The notes below the pieces were generated by a model that saw only the letters and a list, made by a program, of their open reading frames with translations, did not search any database and was not told the origin of the DNA. Made by a program: the position numbers and the translations under genes. Shown in pieces: positions 9,128 through 17,193 of a stretch of 64,000 nucleotides of DNA. The stretch is from NCBI RefSeq assembly GCF_036173125.1, contig NZ_CP108054.1:3906001-3970000 (forward strand), given 5' to 3'. Position 1 is the stretch's first letter. The number at the start of each line of letters is the position of its first letter. This DNA comes from Streptomyces sp. NBC_00286. Lineage in GTDB: Bacteria; Actinomycetota; Actinomycetes; Streptomycetales; Streptomycetaceae.

Positions 9128-10849
9128 GTGAGCCAGGAGGAAACCCAGGGACCGGGGCCCGGGCCGGGACCGGGGCCGGGACCGGGACCGGGGCCCGGGC
9201 CGGGACCGGGACCGGGGCCGGGGCCGGGGCCCGGGCCGGGACCGGGGCCGGGACCGGGACCGGGGCCCGGGCCGGGACCGGGACCGGGGCCGGGGCCGGG
9301 GCCCGGGCCGGGACCGGGACCGGGGCCGGGGCCGGGGCCGGGGCCGGACACCGACGCACCGTCCGCGCCATCGGCCGCCGAGCAGGTCGACCCCCGTAAA
9401 CGCCGTGCCGTCGTCGCCGCCCTCATGCTCGCGATGGGCCTGGCCGCGCTCGACTCCACCATCGTGTCGACCGCCGTACCGCAGATCGTGGGCGACCTCG
9501 GCGGCTTCTCCGTCTTCTCCTGGCTGTTCTCGGGCTATCTGCTGGCCGTGACGGTCACCCTGCCCGTCTACGGCAAGCTCTCCGACACCTTCGGCCGTAA
9601 GCCCGTACTGATCGCGGGCGCGGCCATCTTCCTGCTCGGCTCCCTGCTCTGCGCGCTCGCCTGGAACATGGCGGCGCTCATCGCCTTCCGTATCGTCCAG
9701 GGCCTCGGCGGCGGCGCCCTCCAGGGCACCGTCCAGACGCTCGCCGCCGATCTCTACCCGCTGAAGCAACGCCCCAAGATCCAGGCGAAGTTGTCCACGG
9801 TCTGGGCGACATCGGCGGTCGCCGGCCCGGCGGTCGGCGGCGTACTCGCGGCGTACGCGGACTGGCGGTGGATCTTCCTCATCAACCTGCCGGTCGGCGC
9901 GCTGGCCCTCTGGCTGATCGTCCGCCACCTGCACGAACCCGCGCGGACGCCCGGCCCCCGTCCTCGTATCGACTGGGCGGGCGCGCTCGCGGTCTTCGCG
10001 TGCGGCGGCGTACTGCTGACGGCGCTGGTGCAGGGCGGAGTCGCGTGGCCCTGGCTGTCTGCCCCCTCAATCGCCTTGCTGGGTACGGGACTTGCCCTCG
10101 TCGCACTCACCGTGGTCATCGAACGCCGGGCCGCCGAACCGATCATCCCCGGCTGGGTCTGGCGCCGCCGCACCATCGCGGCGGTCAATCTGGCGCTCGG
10201 CGCGCTGGGTCTGCTGATGGTGGCACCGACGGTCTTCCTCCCGACCTACGCGCAGGCGGTCCTCGGCCTCGCTCCGATAGCGGCCGGATTCGTGCTCTCC
10301 GTATGGACGTTGAGCTGGCCGGTGTCGGCGGCGCTCAGCCAGCATGTGTACCGCAGGATCGGCTTCCGCAACTCGGCGCTGATCGGCATCGGCACGGCCG
10401 CGCTGCTGCTGCTCGCGTTCCCGTTCCTGCCCTACCCCGGCGAACCCTGGCAGCCGGCCCTGCTCATGCTGCTGCTCGGCGCCGCGCTCGGCCTGTTCCA
10501 ACTCCCCCTGCTCATAGGCGTCCAGTCGATCGTCGTCTGGTCCGAACGCGGCACGGCCACCGGTTCCGTACTCTTCTGCCGCCAGACCGGCCAAACCCTG
10601 GGCGCGGCCCTCTTCGGAGCCGTCGCCAACGGCGTCCTGGCCACCCGCCTGGGCGGCGCCGGCGACCTGGACGCGATCACCCGCTCCCTCGACTCGGGCA
10701 CCCTCTCGGACCACGTCCGCCACGCGGTCGCCGACGCGGTCCACGCGGTCTACTACGGAGCCGCCTGCGCAGCCGGACTCGCTTTCCTGGTCCTGCTGCT
10801 GATGGCACCGCGCCGCTTTCCGCTGATCAAGAACGCCACCGATTCGTGA
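9128..10849 (+). CDS. DHA2-family (14-TM) MFS drug:H+ antiporter with N-terminal Gly-Pro tract
   Basis: About 573 residues. Residues 8-75 are an almost pure Gly-Pro dipeptide repeat, then a transporter of roughly 490 residues follows with about 14 hydrophobic helices. [19 protein letters not shown] at the first helix and [11 protein letters not shown] after the second are the motifs typical of the EmrB/QacA (DHA2) group, which extrude drugs or metabolites using the proton gradient. The GTG at 9128 (VSQEETQ) is preferred because GGGGGAAAGGA precedes it, whereas an ATG at 9107 has no ribosome-binding site. The substrate is unknown. The cytoplasmic Gly-Pro extension is not part of the family. 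Confidence 0.92.
   Translation: MSQEETQGPGPGPGPGPGPGPGPGPGPGPGPGPGPGPGPGPGPGPGPGPGPGPGPGPGPGPGPGPGPGPGPGPDTDAPSAPSAAEQVDPRKRRAVVAALMLAMGLAALDSTIVSTAVPQIVGDLGGFSVFSWLFSGYLLAVTVTLPVYGKLSDTFGRKPVLIAGAAIFLLGSLLCALAWNMAALIAFRIVQGLGGGALQGTVQTLAADLYPLKQRPKIQAKLSTVWATSAVAGPAVGGVLAAYADWRWIFLINLPVGALALWLIVRHLHEPARTPGPRPRIDWAGALAVFACGGVLLTALVQGGVAWPWLSAPSIALLGTGLALVALTVVIERRAAEPIIPGWVWRRRTIAAVNLALGALGLLMVAPTVFLPTYAQAVLGLAPIAAGFVLSVWTLSWPVSAALSQHVYRRIGFRNSALIGIGTAALLLLAFPFLPYPGEPWQPALLMLLLGAALGLFQLPLLIGVQSIVVWSERGTATGSVLFCRQTGQTLGAALFGAVANGVLATRLGGAGDLDAITRSLDSGTLSDHVRHAVADAVHAVYYGAACAAGLAFLVLLLMAPRRFPLIKNATDS
9150..9348 (+). repeat. Six-base-unit microsatellite encoding (Gly-Pro)n
   Basis: A run of GGGCCG/GGACCG-type hexamers within the MFS gene, with larger-scale repetition of the order of 36-60 bases (the GGGCCCGGGCC variant recurs at intervals). 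Because units are six bases, gain or loss keeps the reading frame. Confidence 0.85.
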
Positions 10850-10922
10850 CCGGCCTCTCTTGTTCACCTGCCGTCCGTACTCTTCGCCGATCCGCACGAG
10901 ACACGAGAACACCAGGGGCGCA

Positions 10923-11255
10923 ATGAGACACATGACGGCCGATGCGCGTGACCTCATGGTCACGGCTCAGGAGGTCGCCAGGCTTCGGGACGCACAGCAA
11001 CTCGAAGTCAGAGACGTCGCGTTGGCCGCACTGGTCCTCCACGTCCGCCGTTCGGCGGAGCAAGTGGAGGGCTCGGGCTCGGCGGAGGTGTCGCTCTCGC
11101 CGGAGATGCTGCCGATGGCCGACGAAGTGCGGGAGATCATGACGTCCGGCGAGGGTGACCTCCGGAACTCCGAACTCGTCGAACTGGCACGGAGCGAGGG
11201 ATCTGAGCTCTCCGAGTATCTCGGGCCGGTATGGCGGGCGACAAAGGGCTACTGA
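10923..11255 (+). CDS. Hypothetical protein, 110 residues, all-helical
   Basis: A small hydrophilic, acidic, apparently helical protein starting MRHMTADARDLMV, with a possible second start at 10932. GGGGC lies upstream. The pattern of two helical repeats (residues 6-45 and 60-105) loosely recalls the Clp N-terminal domain, but the match is weak and I make no functional claim. It lies 73 bases after the MFS transporter on the same strand and may be co-transcribed. Codon use is typical of the host. Confidence 0.55.
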   Translation: MRHMTADARDLMVTAQEVARLRDAQQLEVRDVALAALVLHVRRSAEQVEGSGSAEVSLSPEMLPMADEVREIMTSGEGDLRNSELVELARSEGSELSEYLGPVWRATKGY

Positions 11256-11313
11256 CCTGCCTCGCCCCCCGGCCGGGCGCTCTGCTCAGAAGGCCGGAAG
11301 GCCGGAAGGCCCG

Positions 11314-11739
11314 TCAGAACACCGGCTGCCCGATACCCAGCAGGTTCCCCTCGCTGTCGCGGAACCAGACGGCGCGTTCGCCCTTTGCACCCTTGCTCGG
11401 ATAGTGGCCGTCGATGTCCGCGATCCCGTTTCTCGTCCGGAACCCGGGCACGTCGACGTCCTCGAACACCACGCCGCGCCGCTTCAGCTGCGCCACGACT
11501 GCCTCGATGTCGTCGACCTGCCACCCCATCTGCGTGAAGGTGCCGGGAGACGCTCCCGTCGACTTGAACAGCGCGAACTCCGCACCTCCGCACCGGTACA
11601 ACAGCCCACCTGGCCGCTCGTCGACGGGCTCCAGACCGAGCTGCTCGGAATAGAAACGCCGCGCCCGGTCCAGGTCCTGAGCGGGAAGCCTGGTCGCGAC
11701 GCTTCCCTCTGCCAGAAGGTTCCTGTCGTCTGCGTTCAT
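11314..11739 (-). CDS. VOC-superfamily (glyoxalase/bleomycin-resistance-like) protein
   Basis: A 141-residue protein containing a single paired beta-alpha-beta-beta-beta VOC fold: ATRLPAQDLDRARRFYSEQLG at the start, and VWFRDSEGNLLGIGQPV at the end, the usual closing strand with the metal-position Glu replaced by context GNLLGI. VOC proteins include glyoxalases, dioxygenases and antibiotic-binding proteins, so the substrate cannot be given. The ATG at 11739 (MNADDRN) is preferred over one 19 codons upstream. Convergent with the preceding small gene. Confidence 0.8.
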   Translation of the reverse strand: MNADDRNLLAEGSVATRLPAQDLDRARRFYSEQLGLEPVDERPGGLLYRCGGAEFALFKSTGASPGTFTQMGWQVDDIEAVVAQLKRRGVVFEDVDVPGFRTRNGIADIDGHYPSKGAKGERAVWFRDSEGNLLGIGQPVF

Positions 11740-11789
11740 GACTTCAGTGTGTCGTGAAGGGTGGGTGCCGGACATGCTTGCCCGAGGCG

Positions 11790-12085
11790 ATGACACAACG
11801 AGAAGTGCCTCTGGCGCCTGTTCGGCCTACGACTGCGACCGGGGGCCACCTGGTGAGCCCGGGATCCCTGCTGATACGGCGACGCAGCACGCGCAGCTTC
11901 AGCTCGCAGCCCCTGGGCCTCGACCAGATCGCACACCTGGCGTGGGCGGCCCAGGGGCGCACCGCCGACAGGCATCGGGTTTCGACGACAACCGGCTCCT
12001 CGGCCTCACCCCCGCGATCGTGCCCTCCGGACAGCACCCGCTGACACTCATCGGGGTCGGCCACCCGGCCGACCCCGATGAGTGA
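11790..12085 (+). pseudogene. Nitroreductase-family remnant (internal deletion and frameshift)
   Basis: The first frame from ATG 11790 encodes the N-terminal nitroreductase/SagB-like segment RRRSTRSFSSQPLGLDQIAH followed by LAWAAQG, the FMN-binding start of the fold. About 70 codons later a different frame (ending at 12085) carries LLGLTP...HPLTLIGVGHPADP, the C-terminal signature of the same family. The usual middle hundred or so residues are missing and the two parts are out of frame, so no functional enzyme is expected. It starts 51 bases from the divergent VOC gene. Confidence 0.7.
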
Positions 12086-12102
12086 ACGCGCTCAGGCGGG
12101 GC

Positions 12103-12681
12103 TCACGCCGCCAGTTCTGGTCGCGAGCCGTTCGGCCAGGTCTTGCTCGACGGCTGCCGCACTCCCGTCGGGCCGGGCGCGGGCACCGGCCCTTGCCCCT
12201 GCCCCTGCCGCATCAGCGGTCGTGTGGTCCGGCCCGTCCGGCCGCGGCGGCCGGCGAACACGTAGAGGCGCAGGACGATAAAGCGGCCCGCGCCGGCGAG
12301 GCCGGAGGCGCTGAGGTAGACGATCTGTTCGGTCAGCGTGCCGGCGGAGGGCTGGGCCAGGTGCAGGACGTACATGGCGATGCTGGTCGCCAGGTACGCG
12401 GCGGTTGCCGAGCCCGCGGACTGCCAGTGCTCTCGCCAACCCGCACTGCGGCCTTTGGCGAAGGTGAAGCGGGCGTGGAGTTCGGTGCACAGCAGGGTGG
12501 AGGCGACGGTGATGATCGCGTTCGAGACGGCCCAGGGCATGGTCATGGCCAGCAGCGTTACCGCGAAGCTGGACAGGACCCCGACGCCTCCTCCGGATAG
12601 CACAAACCGTAGGAAGGAGGCGACGGGGCCGGGGGTGGCCGAAGTCGCCGTCTCGGGCTTCTGTGCGAGTGGCGACTTCAT
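12103..12681 (-). CDS. GtrA-like four-helix membrane protein
   Basis: A 192-residue protein with four transmembrane segments between residues about 22 and 145 (FLRFVLSGGGVGVLSSFAV, a second around 45-65, YLATSIAMYVLHL, and one ending GRFIVLRLYVF), matching the GtrA family that assists transfer of lipid-linked sugars or occurs beside glycosyltransferases. The C-terminal 50 residues are charged and Gly/Pro-rich. AAAGGAG precedes the ATG. It follows the DUF4097 gene by 27 bases on the same strand and is probably in its operon, an unusual pairing. Confidence 0.8.
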   Translation of the reverse strand: MKSPLAQKPETATSATPGPVASFLRFVLSGGGVGVLSSFAVTLLAMTMPWAVSNAIITVASTLLCTELHARFTFAKGRSAGWREHWQSAGSATAAYLATSIAMYVLHLAQPSAGTLTEQIVYLSASGLAGAGRFIVLRLYVFAGRRGRTGRTTRPLMRQGQGQGPVPAPGPTGVRQPSSKTWPNGSRPELAA

Positions 12682-12708
12682 GGCGGGTTCTCCTTTGTTG
12701 ATGAAAGG

Positions 12709-13380
12709 TCAGAGGCTGCGGGCGGTGATGTCGCCGTGGGCCGTGGTCGCGTGGATGGTCAGGCCGGCGGCGGCGCCGTCGGTGTTCTTCAGGGAGTTGT
12801 TGAGCCGGCCGTAGCCGGTGGAGGCGTCCAGGGAGGCGGAGACTCCGGCCGCGGCGCCGACCGACACATCGCCCGCCTGAGTGCGCAGCGTGACCGTGCC
12901 GGAGAAGGCCTCGGCGATCTTGATGTCGCCCTTCTGGGTGCTGATCTCCGCCGAACCGCCCAGGCGGCCGACGGTGACGTCACCGGCAGAGGCGGTGACA
13001 CGGACACTCGCGGCCTCGTCGATCTCGACCGGGCCATGCGAGCCCTCGAAAACGACGTCTCCGAGCCGCCCGACGCCCCGGAACTCAGCGCTGGCCGCCT
13101 TCGCCTCGACCCGCGAACCGGCCGGCAGGTGAACCGTCACATCGACGGAGCCCGAGGGACCGAAGTACTGGTTCTTCGCCTCCGGAGCCTTGATCCGCAG
13201 GACGCCGTCGCCGTAGGCGACCTCGAAGTCCTCGGCCGCCTTCACGTCGCGGCTCTTGGAGGCGTCCGCGGGCAGGACCTCGACCGTGGTGTCGGCCCGG
13301 TCGGCGGCGATGAACTTGATGCGCCCGGCGGGGATGTCGAGGACGGCGGAGATCGGGGCGGGGGTGGTGAAGTTCTGCAT
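12709..13380 (-). CDS. DUF4097 family beta-helical protein
   Basis: A 223-residue protein made of short repeated beta-strand turns (VRVTASAGDVTVGRLGGSAE, QKGDIKIAEAFSGTV, QAGDVSVGAAAGVS, TAHGDITARSL), the pattern of the DUF4097 (LiaG/adhesin-like) family, often a right-handed beta-helix. No signal peptide or membrane helix is visible, so it may be cytoplasmic. The ATG at 13380 follows GGAGAG by four to five bases. In many actinobacteria such genes lie beside small regulators or ABC exporters; here the partner is a GtrA-like gene. Function unknown. Confidence 0.82.
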   Translation of the reverse strand: MQNFTTPAPISAVLDIPAGRIKFIAADRADTTVEVLPADASKSRDVKAAEDFEVAYGDGVLRIKAPEAKNQYFGPSGSVDVTVHLPAGSRVEAKAASAEFRGVGRLGDVVFEGSHGPVEIDEAASVRVTASAGDVTVGRLGGSAEISTQKGDIKIAEAFSGTVTLRTQAGDVSVGAAAGVSASLDASTGYGRLNNSLKNTDGAAAGLTIHATTAHGDITARSL

Positions 13381-13866
13381 CGTTCTCTCCTTCGGTTCCT
13401 TGTTTCTGACAATGGAAAAGCTACGTTGCATTCACTGTTCTAGCAACATACTCGTTGCACACTATCGACATCGCTGCAGGTAGAAGCCTAGAAATCGTTG
13501 CAACAACTCTGAAGATAACGCAACAACAGTCACCCAGCTCGTTGCAATCAATGGAAGTGAACGCTAGAGCAGAGGCACCCAAGGGCCACGAAGGCGACCC
13601 GGGCTGCCACGCACGGCACCGGAAGCCGCCCCACCGTTTACGTTTTCGTCGCGGCTGACCAATGGGGCAACACGGGTTAACAGGGGTAACACCCGAGGTC
13701 AGCGAAGTAAGCGCGTACCGACCAATCAGTTTGGTGAAAAGAGCAGCGCATCCGGAGGGCGCCGAGTAGCGTGCGTGGCTCGTTCCCGCCCATGCCCATC
13801 CACAAGATTCCCTGCGGCCCGCACGTACTCGCGTACTCGGGCCCGAGCCACGCAAGGAAGACCGGG
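13381..13866. promoter_or_regulatory. Divergent regulatory region with GTTGC cluster and GGGTTAACA direct repeats
   Basis: Less GC-rich than its surroundings. Between 13420 and 13550 the pentamer GTTGC occurs at least six times counting both strands, including TAGCAAC-N6-GTTGCAC (13440-13459) and the palindrome GTTGCAAC (about 13497). On the strand of the DUF4097 gene, TTGCTA and TAGCTT are separated by 17 bases and could be a promoter overlapped by these motifs. Further right, 13663-13691 holds three near-identical 9-10-mers (GGGGCAACA, GGGTTAACA, GGGGTAACA) upstream of the DUF485 gene. Confidence 0.5.
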
Positions 13867-14310
13867 ATGTCCTACGACCCCTCCCCGTCGTACCCAGTTC
13901 CACCGCCGCACGACTCGTCGCCCTCGTACTTCACCTATCCCTGGGCACCCGACCCGCAGCCGGAACCCGAACCCGCGCGCACCCAACCCCGGCACGTCGC
14001 CCTCGGCCACCACAGCGACATCCGCGTGCTGCGCACCGCGTACCGGTGGCAGCGGCGCGTGGCGACGCTCACCGCGCTGGGGTACTTCACGCTGTTTCTC
14101 GTCCTGTCCGCGTACGCGCCGGACTTCATGACGCGGGAGGTCACCGACGGACTGCCCCTCGGACTGCTGCTCGGGCTCATCCAGGTACCCGTCACCTGCG
14201 CGGCGATCGCGCTGTACGAGTTCACGGCCCGGCGCGGCGTCGATCCGATCGCCGAACGGATAAGGAAACAGGCCGAGTTGGACGCCAAGCGGGCGGAGGG
14301 CGACCGGTGA
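13867..14310 (+). CDS. DUF485 family small membrane protein
   Basis: A 147-residue protein: a Pro-rich cytoplasmic N-terminus (residues 1-55), then two transmembrane helices (about 70-90 and 105-125) in the DUF485 pattern, and a charged C-terminal helix. DUF485 proteins (YjcH-like) are encoded with SSS-family carboxylate symporters, as here, and are thought to be accessory subunits. The ATG at 13867 (MSYDPSP) is preceded by GGAAG; an earlier ATG at 13771 lacks a good site. It overlaps the symporter by four bases (GTGA). Confidence 0.85.
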   Translation: MSYDPSPSYPVPPPHDSSPSYFTYPWAPDPQPEPEPARTQPRHVALGHHSDIRVLRTAYRWQRRVATLTALGYFTLFLVLSAYAPDFMTREVTDGLPLGLLLGLIQVPVTCAAIALYEFTARRGVDPIAERIRKQAELDAKRAEGDR

Positions 14311-15917
14311 CCGGGTTCAGCAATTCCTCGCAGGCGATGTCACTGGTGGCGTTCACCGTCATCGCCACCATCACGCTGCTGCTGTGCGTGATGACCGGCC
14401 CCGACCGCGACGACCTCGACGAGTTCTACACCGGCTACAGCTCGATGTCCCCGATGCGCAACGGCCTCGCCATCGCCGGCGACTACATCTCCGCCGCGAC
14501 GGTGCTCGGCACGGGCGGCGTGATCGCGCTGTTCGGCTACGACGGGGTCGTACTCGCCCTGAGCACCGCCCTCTCCCTGATGCTGCTGATGTTCCTGCTG
14601 GCCGAACCGTTGCGCAACGCGGGCCGGTTCACCATGGGCGACGTGTTCGCGCGGCGGATGCCGGGACGCTCCGTACGCATCGCGGCCTGCGTCGTGACGC
14701 TGGCCGCGCTGATGCCGATGATGCTGGTCCAACTCGCGGGCACGGGCGATTTGTTGGCGTTTCTCCTCGGCTTCTCCAGCGACTCGCTGAAGACCGGCTG
14801 CATCATCGGGCTCGGCACGCTGATGATCAGCTACGCGGCGATCGGCGGCATGAAGGGCACCGCCCTCATCCAGATCCTGAAGATCGTGATGCTGCTCGGC
14901 TCCGGCGCCGTCATCTCCGTACTCATCCTGAACCAGTTCGACTGGAACGTCGGCGGCCTCTTCAGCACGGCGGCGGAGAGCAGCGGGGCGGGGCCGGCGT
15001 TCCTCAGCTCGGGGCTGCAGTTCGCCGGCGGGCCGAGTCCCAAGCTGGACATGATCACCTCAGAGCTGACGGTGGTCCTCGGCGCCGCGGTGCTGCCGCA
15101 CATCACCATGCGCATGTACACCGCGGGCAGTGCGCGCGAGGTGCGCCGGTCGATGTCGTGGGCGGTGCCGGCCGTGGCGCTGTTCGTGCTGATCATCACG
15201 GTGGTCGGGTTCGGTACGGTCGCCATGATCGGGCGGGACGCGATCACCGCGGTGGATCCGCAGGGCAACACCGCTTATCTGCTGGGCTCGCGGGCCGTGT
15301 TCGGGGCGGATGTGTCGACGGCCGAGACGCTGTTGTTCACGACCGTCACCACCGCGATCTTCCTGACCGTGCTCGCGTCCGTGGCCGGGATGATCCTCGC
15401 CTGCGCCAACTCCCTCGCACATGACGTCTTCGCGCACGGCCGGAAGCAGTTGTCGCCCCGGCGTGAGATGACGCTGGCCCGGCTGTCCGCGGCAGCGGTG
15501 GGCGTGCCGACGATTCTGCTGGCCACGCTGGTCCAGCACCGCAGTCTGCAGCCGCTGGTGACGCTGTCGTTCTGCCTCGGCGCTTCGGCGATCGCGCCCG
15601 CGCTGGTGTACGGGCTCTTCTGGCGCCGCTACACCCGGGCGGGGCTGCTCTGCACGCTGATCGGCGGCTCGGTCAGCACGTTCGTGCTGATGACCGGGAC
15701 CAACCTGGTCTCCGGGTCACCCATTTCGGCGTTCCCCGACCATGACTTCACCTGGTTCCCGTTCACCACGACCGGGCTGCTGTCCATTCCGCTCGGCTTC
15801 GCCTTCGGCTGGCTGGGGACGGTGCTGTCCGGGCGGCGGCAGGCGGAGGAACAGCGCAGGCAGTACGAGGCGGTCGAGGGGTGGATTCTGGCGGGCGTGG
15901 TCCGGCGAGAGCGTTAG
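14307..15917 (+). CDS. Sodium:solute symporter, cation/acetate (ActP/MctC-like)
   Basis: A 536-residue membrane protein with about 13 helices of the SSS family. DEFYTGYSSMSPMRNGLAIA plus GDYISAAT in the first helices is the arrangement of the ActP/MctC carboxylate group (acetate, propionate or pyruvate uptake), and the upstream DUF485 gene supports this. The GTG start at 14307 overlaps the upstream stop codon by four bases, implying translational coupling. The exact substrate is inferred from family only. Confidence 0.88.
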   Translation: MTGFSNSSQAMSLVAFTVIATITLLLCVMTGPDRDDLDEFYTGYSSMSPMRNGLAIAGDYISAATVLGTGGVIALFGYDGVVLALSTALSLMLLMFLLAEPLRNAGRFTMGDVFARRMPGRSVRIAACVVTLAALMPMMLVQLAGTGDLLAFLLGFSSDSLKTGCIIGLGTLMISYAAIGGMKGTALIQILKIVMLLGSGAVISVLILNQFDWNVGGLFSTAAESSGAGPAFLSSGLQFAGGPSPKLDMITSELTVVLGAAVLPHITMRMYTAGSAREVRRSMSWAVPAVALFVLIITVVGFGTVAMIGRDAITAVDPQGNTAYLLGSRAVFGADVSTAETLLFTTVTTAIFLTVLASVAGMILACANSLAHDVFAHGRKQLSPRREMTLARLSAAAVGVPTILLATLVQHRSLQPLVTLSFCLGASAIAPALVYGLFWRRYTRAGLLCTLIGGSVSTFVLMTGTNLVSGSPISAFPDHDFTWFPFTTTGLLSIPLGFAFGWLGTVLSGRRQAEEQRRQYEAVEGWILAGVVRRER

Positions 15918-15998
15918 CCTCCGGCGGTTGGGCGGGACGCCTTCGGGGGTGGGAGATTGGGTTCGTTGGCGGCTGCGGTTCGGTCGTGGCTTGTCGCT

Positions 15999-16040
15999 CC
16001 CCCACTCTCGGCTGCGCTCGAGCGGGGGGACCCCCATCGC
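15999..16040. repeat. 42-bp intergenic repeat, copy A
   Basis: A segment beginning CCCCCACTCTCGGCTGCG and ending GACCCCCATCGC; the same 42 bases recur at 28229-28270 with one difference. It contains the palindrome GCTCGAGC and complementary C5/G6 runs, so it may form a hairpin. It sits between converging genes and is followed by more GC-rich repeat sequence (GGCGGAGCCGC). Confidence 0.8.
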
Positions 16041-16092
16041 GGCGGAGCCGCACATTGATACAGCCCCGCGCCCCTGATGACGCTGCGCACCC

Positions 16093-16989
16093 TCAATCCG
16101 TCGTTGCCTGGCCCGTCAGTGTGATCAGGCTGTCTCGTACGTGGTTCATGTGAGCCTGTACTTCATCCCGCTGGTCCGCGTGGGCGCGGAGCAGGCGTTC
16201 TGTTTCGTGGGCGATTCTCGTTTCGCGGGCCTGGGCCTCCGCCAGGATGGCCGCGGCCTGGGACTCCGCCTCCTCCTGGAGGTGGCGAGTCGCCGACTGG
16301 GCCTCGGACAGGGCCCGTTCGGCTTCGGCCAGGGTGGCCTCCGCGCGGGCCAGTTGCGGGGCGTGCCGTTCGTCGATGGCGGCCCCCTGTTCCTCTGTCG
16401 CGCGGTCGAGCTCCGCCAGGCGGTCGGTGTGTTCCTTGGCCTGCTCGGCGAGCTTCGCCTCCGAGCGCTCCCGCATGTCGCGCAACGCGGCCAACGCCTC
16501 GCCGCGCTGTTCCTTCGCGTCCAGGCGTGCGGCGATGAGCAGTTCGTCGGCCTCGGCCTGGGCGGCGAGCAGGCGCTGACGCGCCCGTTCGTCGGCCTCG
16601 CCCCGTACCGCGTCGGCCTCCGCCTGAGCCGCCTCGCGTACCCGGTCGGCCTCGGACTCCGCCTCCTCCAGGGCACACCTCGCGTCCCGGTGCGCCCTCT
16701 CGCGGACAGCCGCCGCCTCCTCCTTGACGAGTTCGAAGAGCCGCGCGGCACCTTCGCCGAGCGCCTCGTACGTCTGCGGAGGGAGCCCGGCCACCCGCTC
16801 GGCCAGCCGGCCCGCCTCCGCCTCCATGTCCTTGGCCAGTACGGTCAGGCGGGCGGCCCGTTCCCAGGCGGCGTCGCGGTCCTCGGAGAGCTCCGTGGTG
16901 TACGCGTCCACCTGCTCGGGACGGTAACCACGGCCTCGTACGGCCATGAAGCCATGAGGCGACACCGATGCGCCCGTTGCGCTGCTCAT
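16093..16989 (-). CDS. DivIVA/FilP-like coiled-coil protein
   Basis: A 298-residue, highly charged Ala/Glu/Arg protein predicted by eye to be a nearly continuous coiled coil after residue 40. The N-terminal RGRGYRPEQVDAYTTEL is the short DivIVA-like membrane-curvature or polar-localisation motif; heptads continue through EAESEADRVREAAQAEADAV to the C-terminus. Streptomyces proteins of this type (often mislabelled cellulose-binding) form filaments or scaffolds in hyphal tips, as known for FilP and Scy; this paralogue is smaller. The cytoskeletal role is inferred. It is monocistronic, with the SUKH-deaminase gene ending upstream behind a strong terminator. Confidence 0.8.
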   Translation of the reverse strand: MSSATGASVSPHGFMAVRGRGYRPEQVDAYTTELSEDRDAAWERAARLTVLAKDMEAEAGRLAERVAGLPPQTYEALGEGAARLFELVKEEAAAVRERAHRDARCALEEAESEADRVREAAQAEADAVRGEADERARQRLLAAQAEADELLIAARLDAKEQRGEALAALRDMRERSEAKLAEQAKEHTDRLAELDRATEEQGAAIDERHAPQLARAEATLAEAERALSEAQSATRHLQEEAESQAAAILAEAQARETRIAHETERLLRAHADQRDEVQAHMNHVRDSLITLTGQATTD

Positions 16990-17143
16990 CCTCGAATCCC
17001 CTCTTCGGCGGCGTACAGCATGATGTGCCGCACATCCTGGTAGATCAGACGGAAGTGTTCATAATGCGACACTCCGCCCGTTCGGTCAGTAAGGGGCCGG
17101 ATGGCAGAGGGGGTGGGATGAGAAATAGGGGCCGGATGACAAA

Positions 17144-17177
17144 GGGGCGGGCCCGGTCGGTCGACCGGGCCCGCCCC
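17144..17177 (-). terminator. Perfect 15-bp hairpin terminator
   Basis: GGGGCGGGCCCGGTC (17144-17158), loop GGTC, then GACCGGGCCCGCCCC (17163-17177). It lies 16 bases downstream of the stop codon of the large deaminase/SUKH gene and would end that transcript before the coiled-coil gene. Confidence 0.85.
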
Positions 17178-17193
17178 TACGCGGAAGGCGATG

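Noticed and set aside
9008..9934. - strand open frames with Pro-Val/Arg-Pro repeats opposite the MFS transporter
   Set aside because: They are complements of the Gly-Pro tract; no start signal and the + strand encodes a complete transporter.
16093..16989. Cellulose-binding protein
   Set aside because: The label is historical for FilP-like coiled coils; no carbohydrate-binding fold or signal peptide is present.
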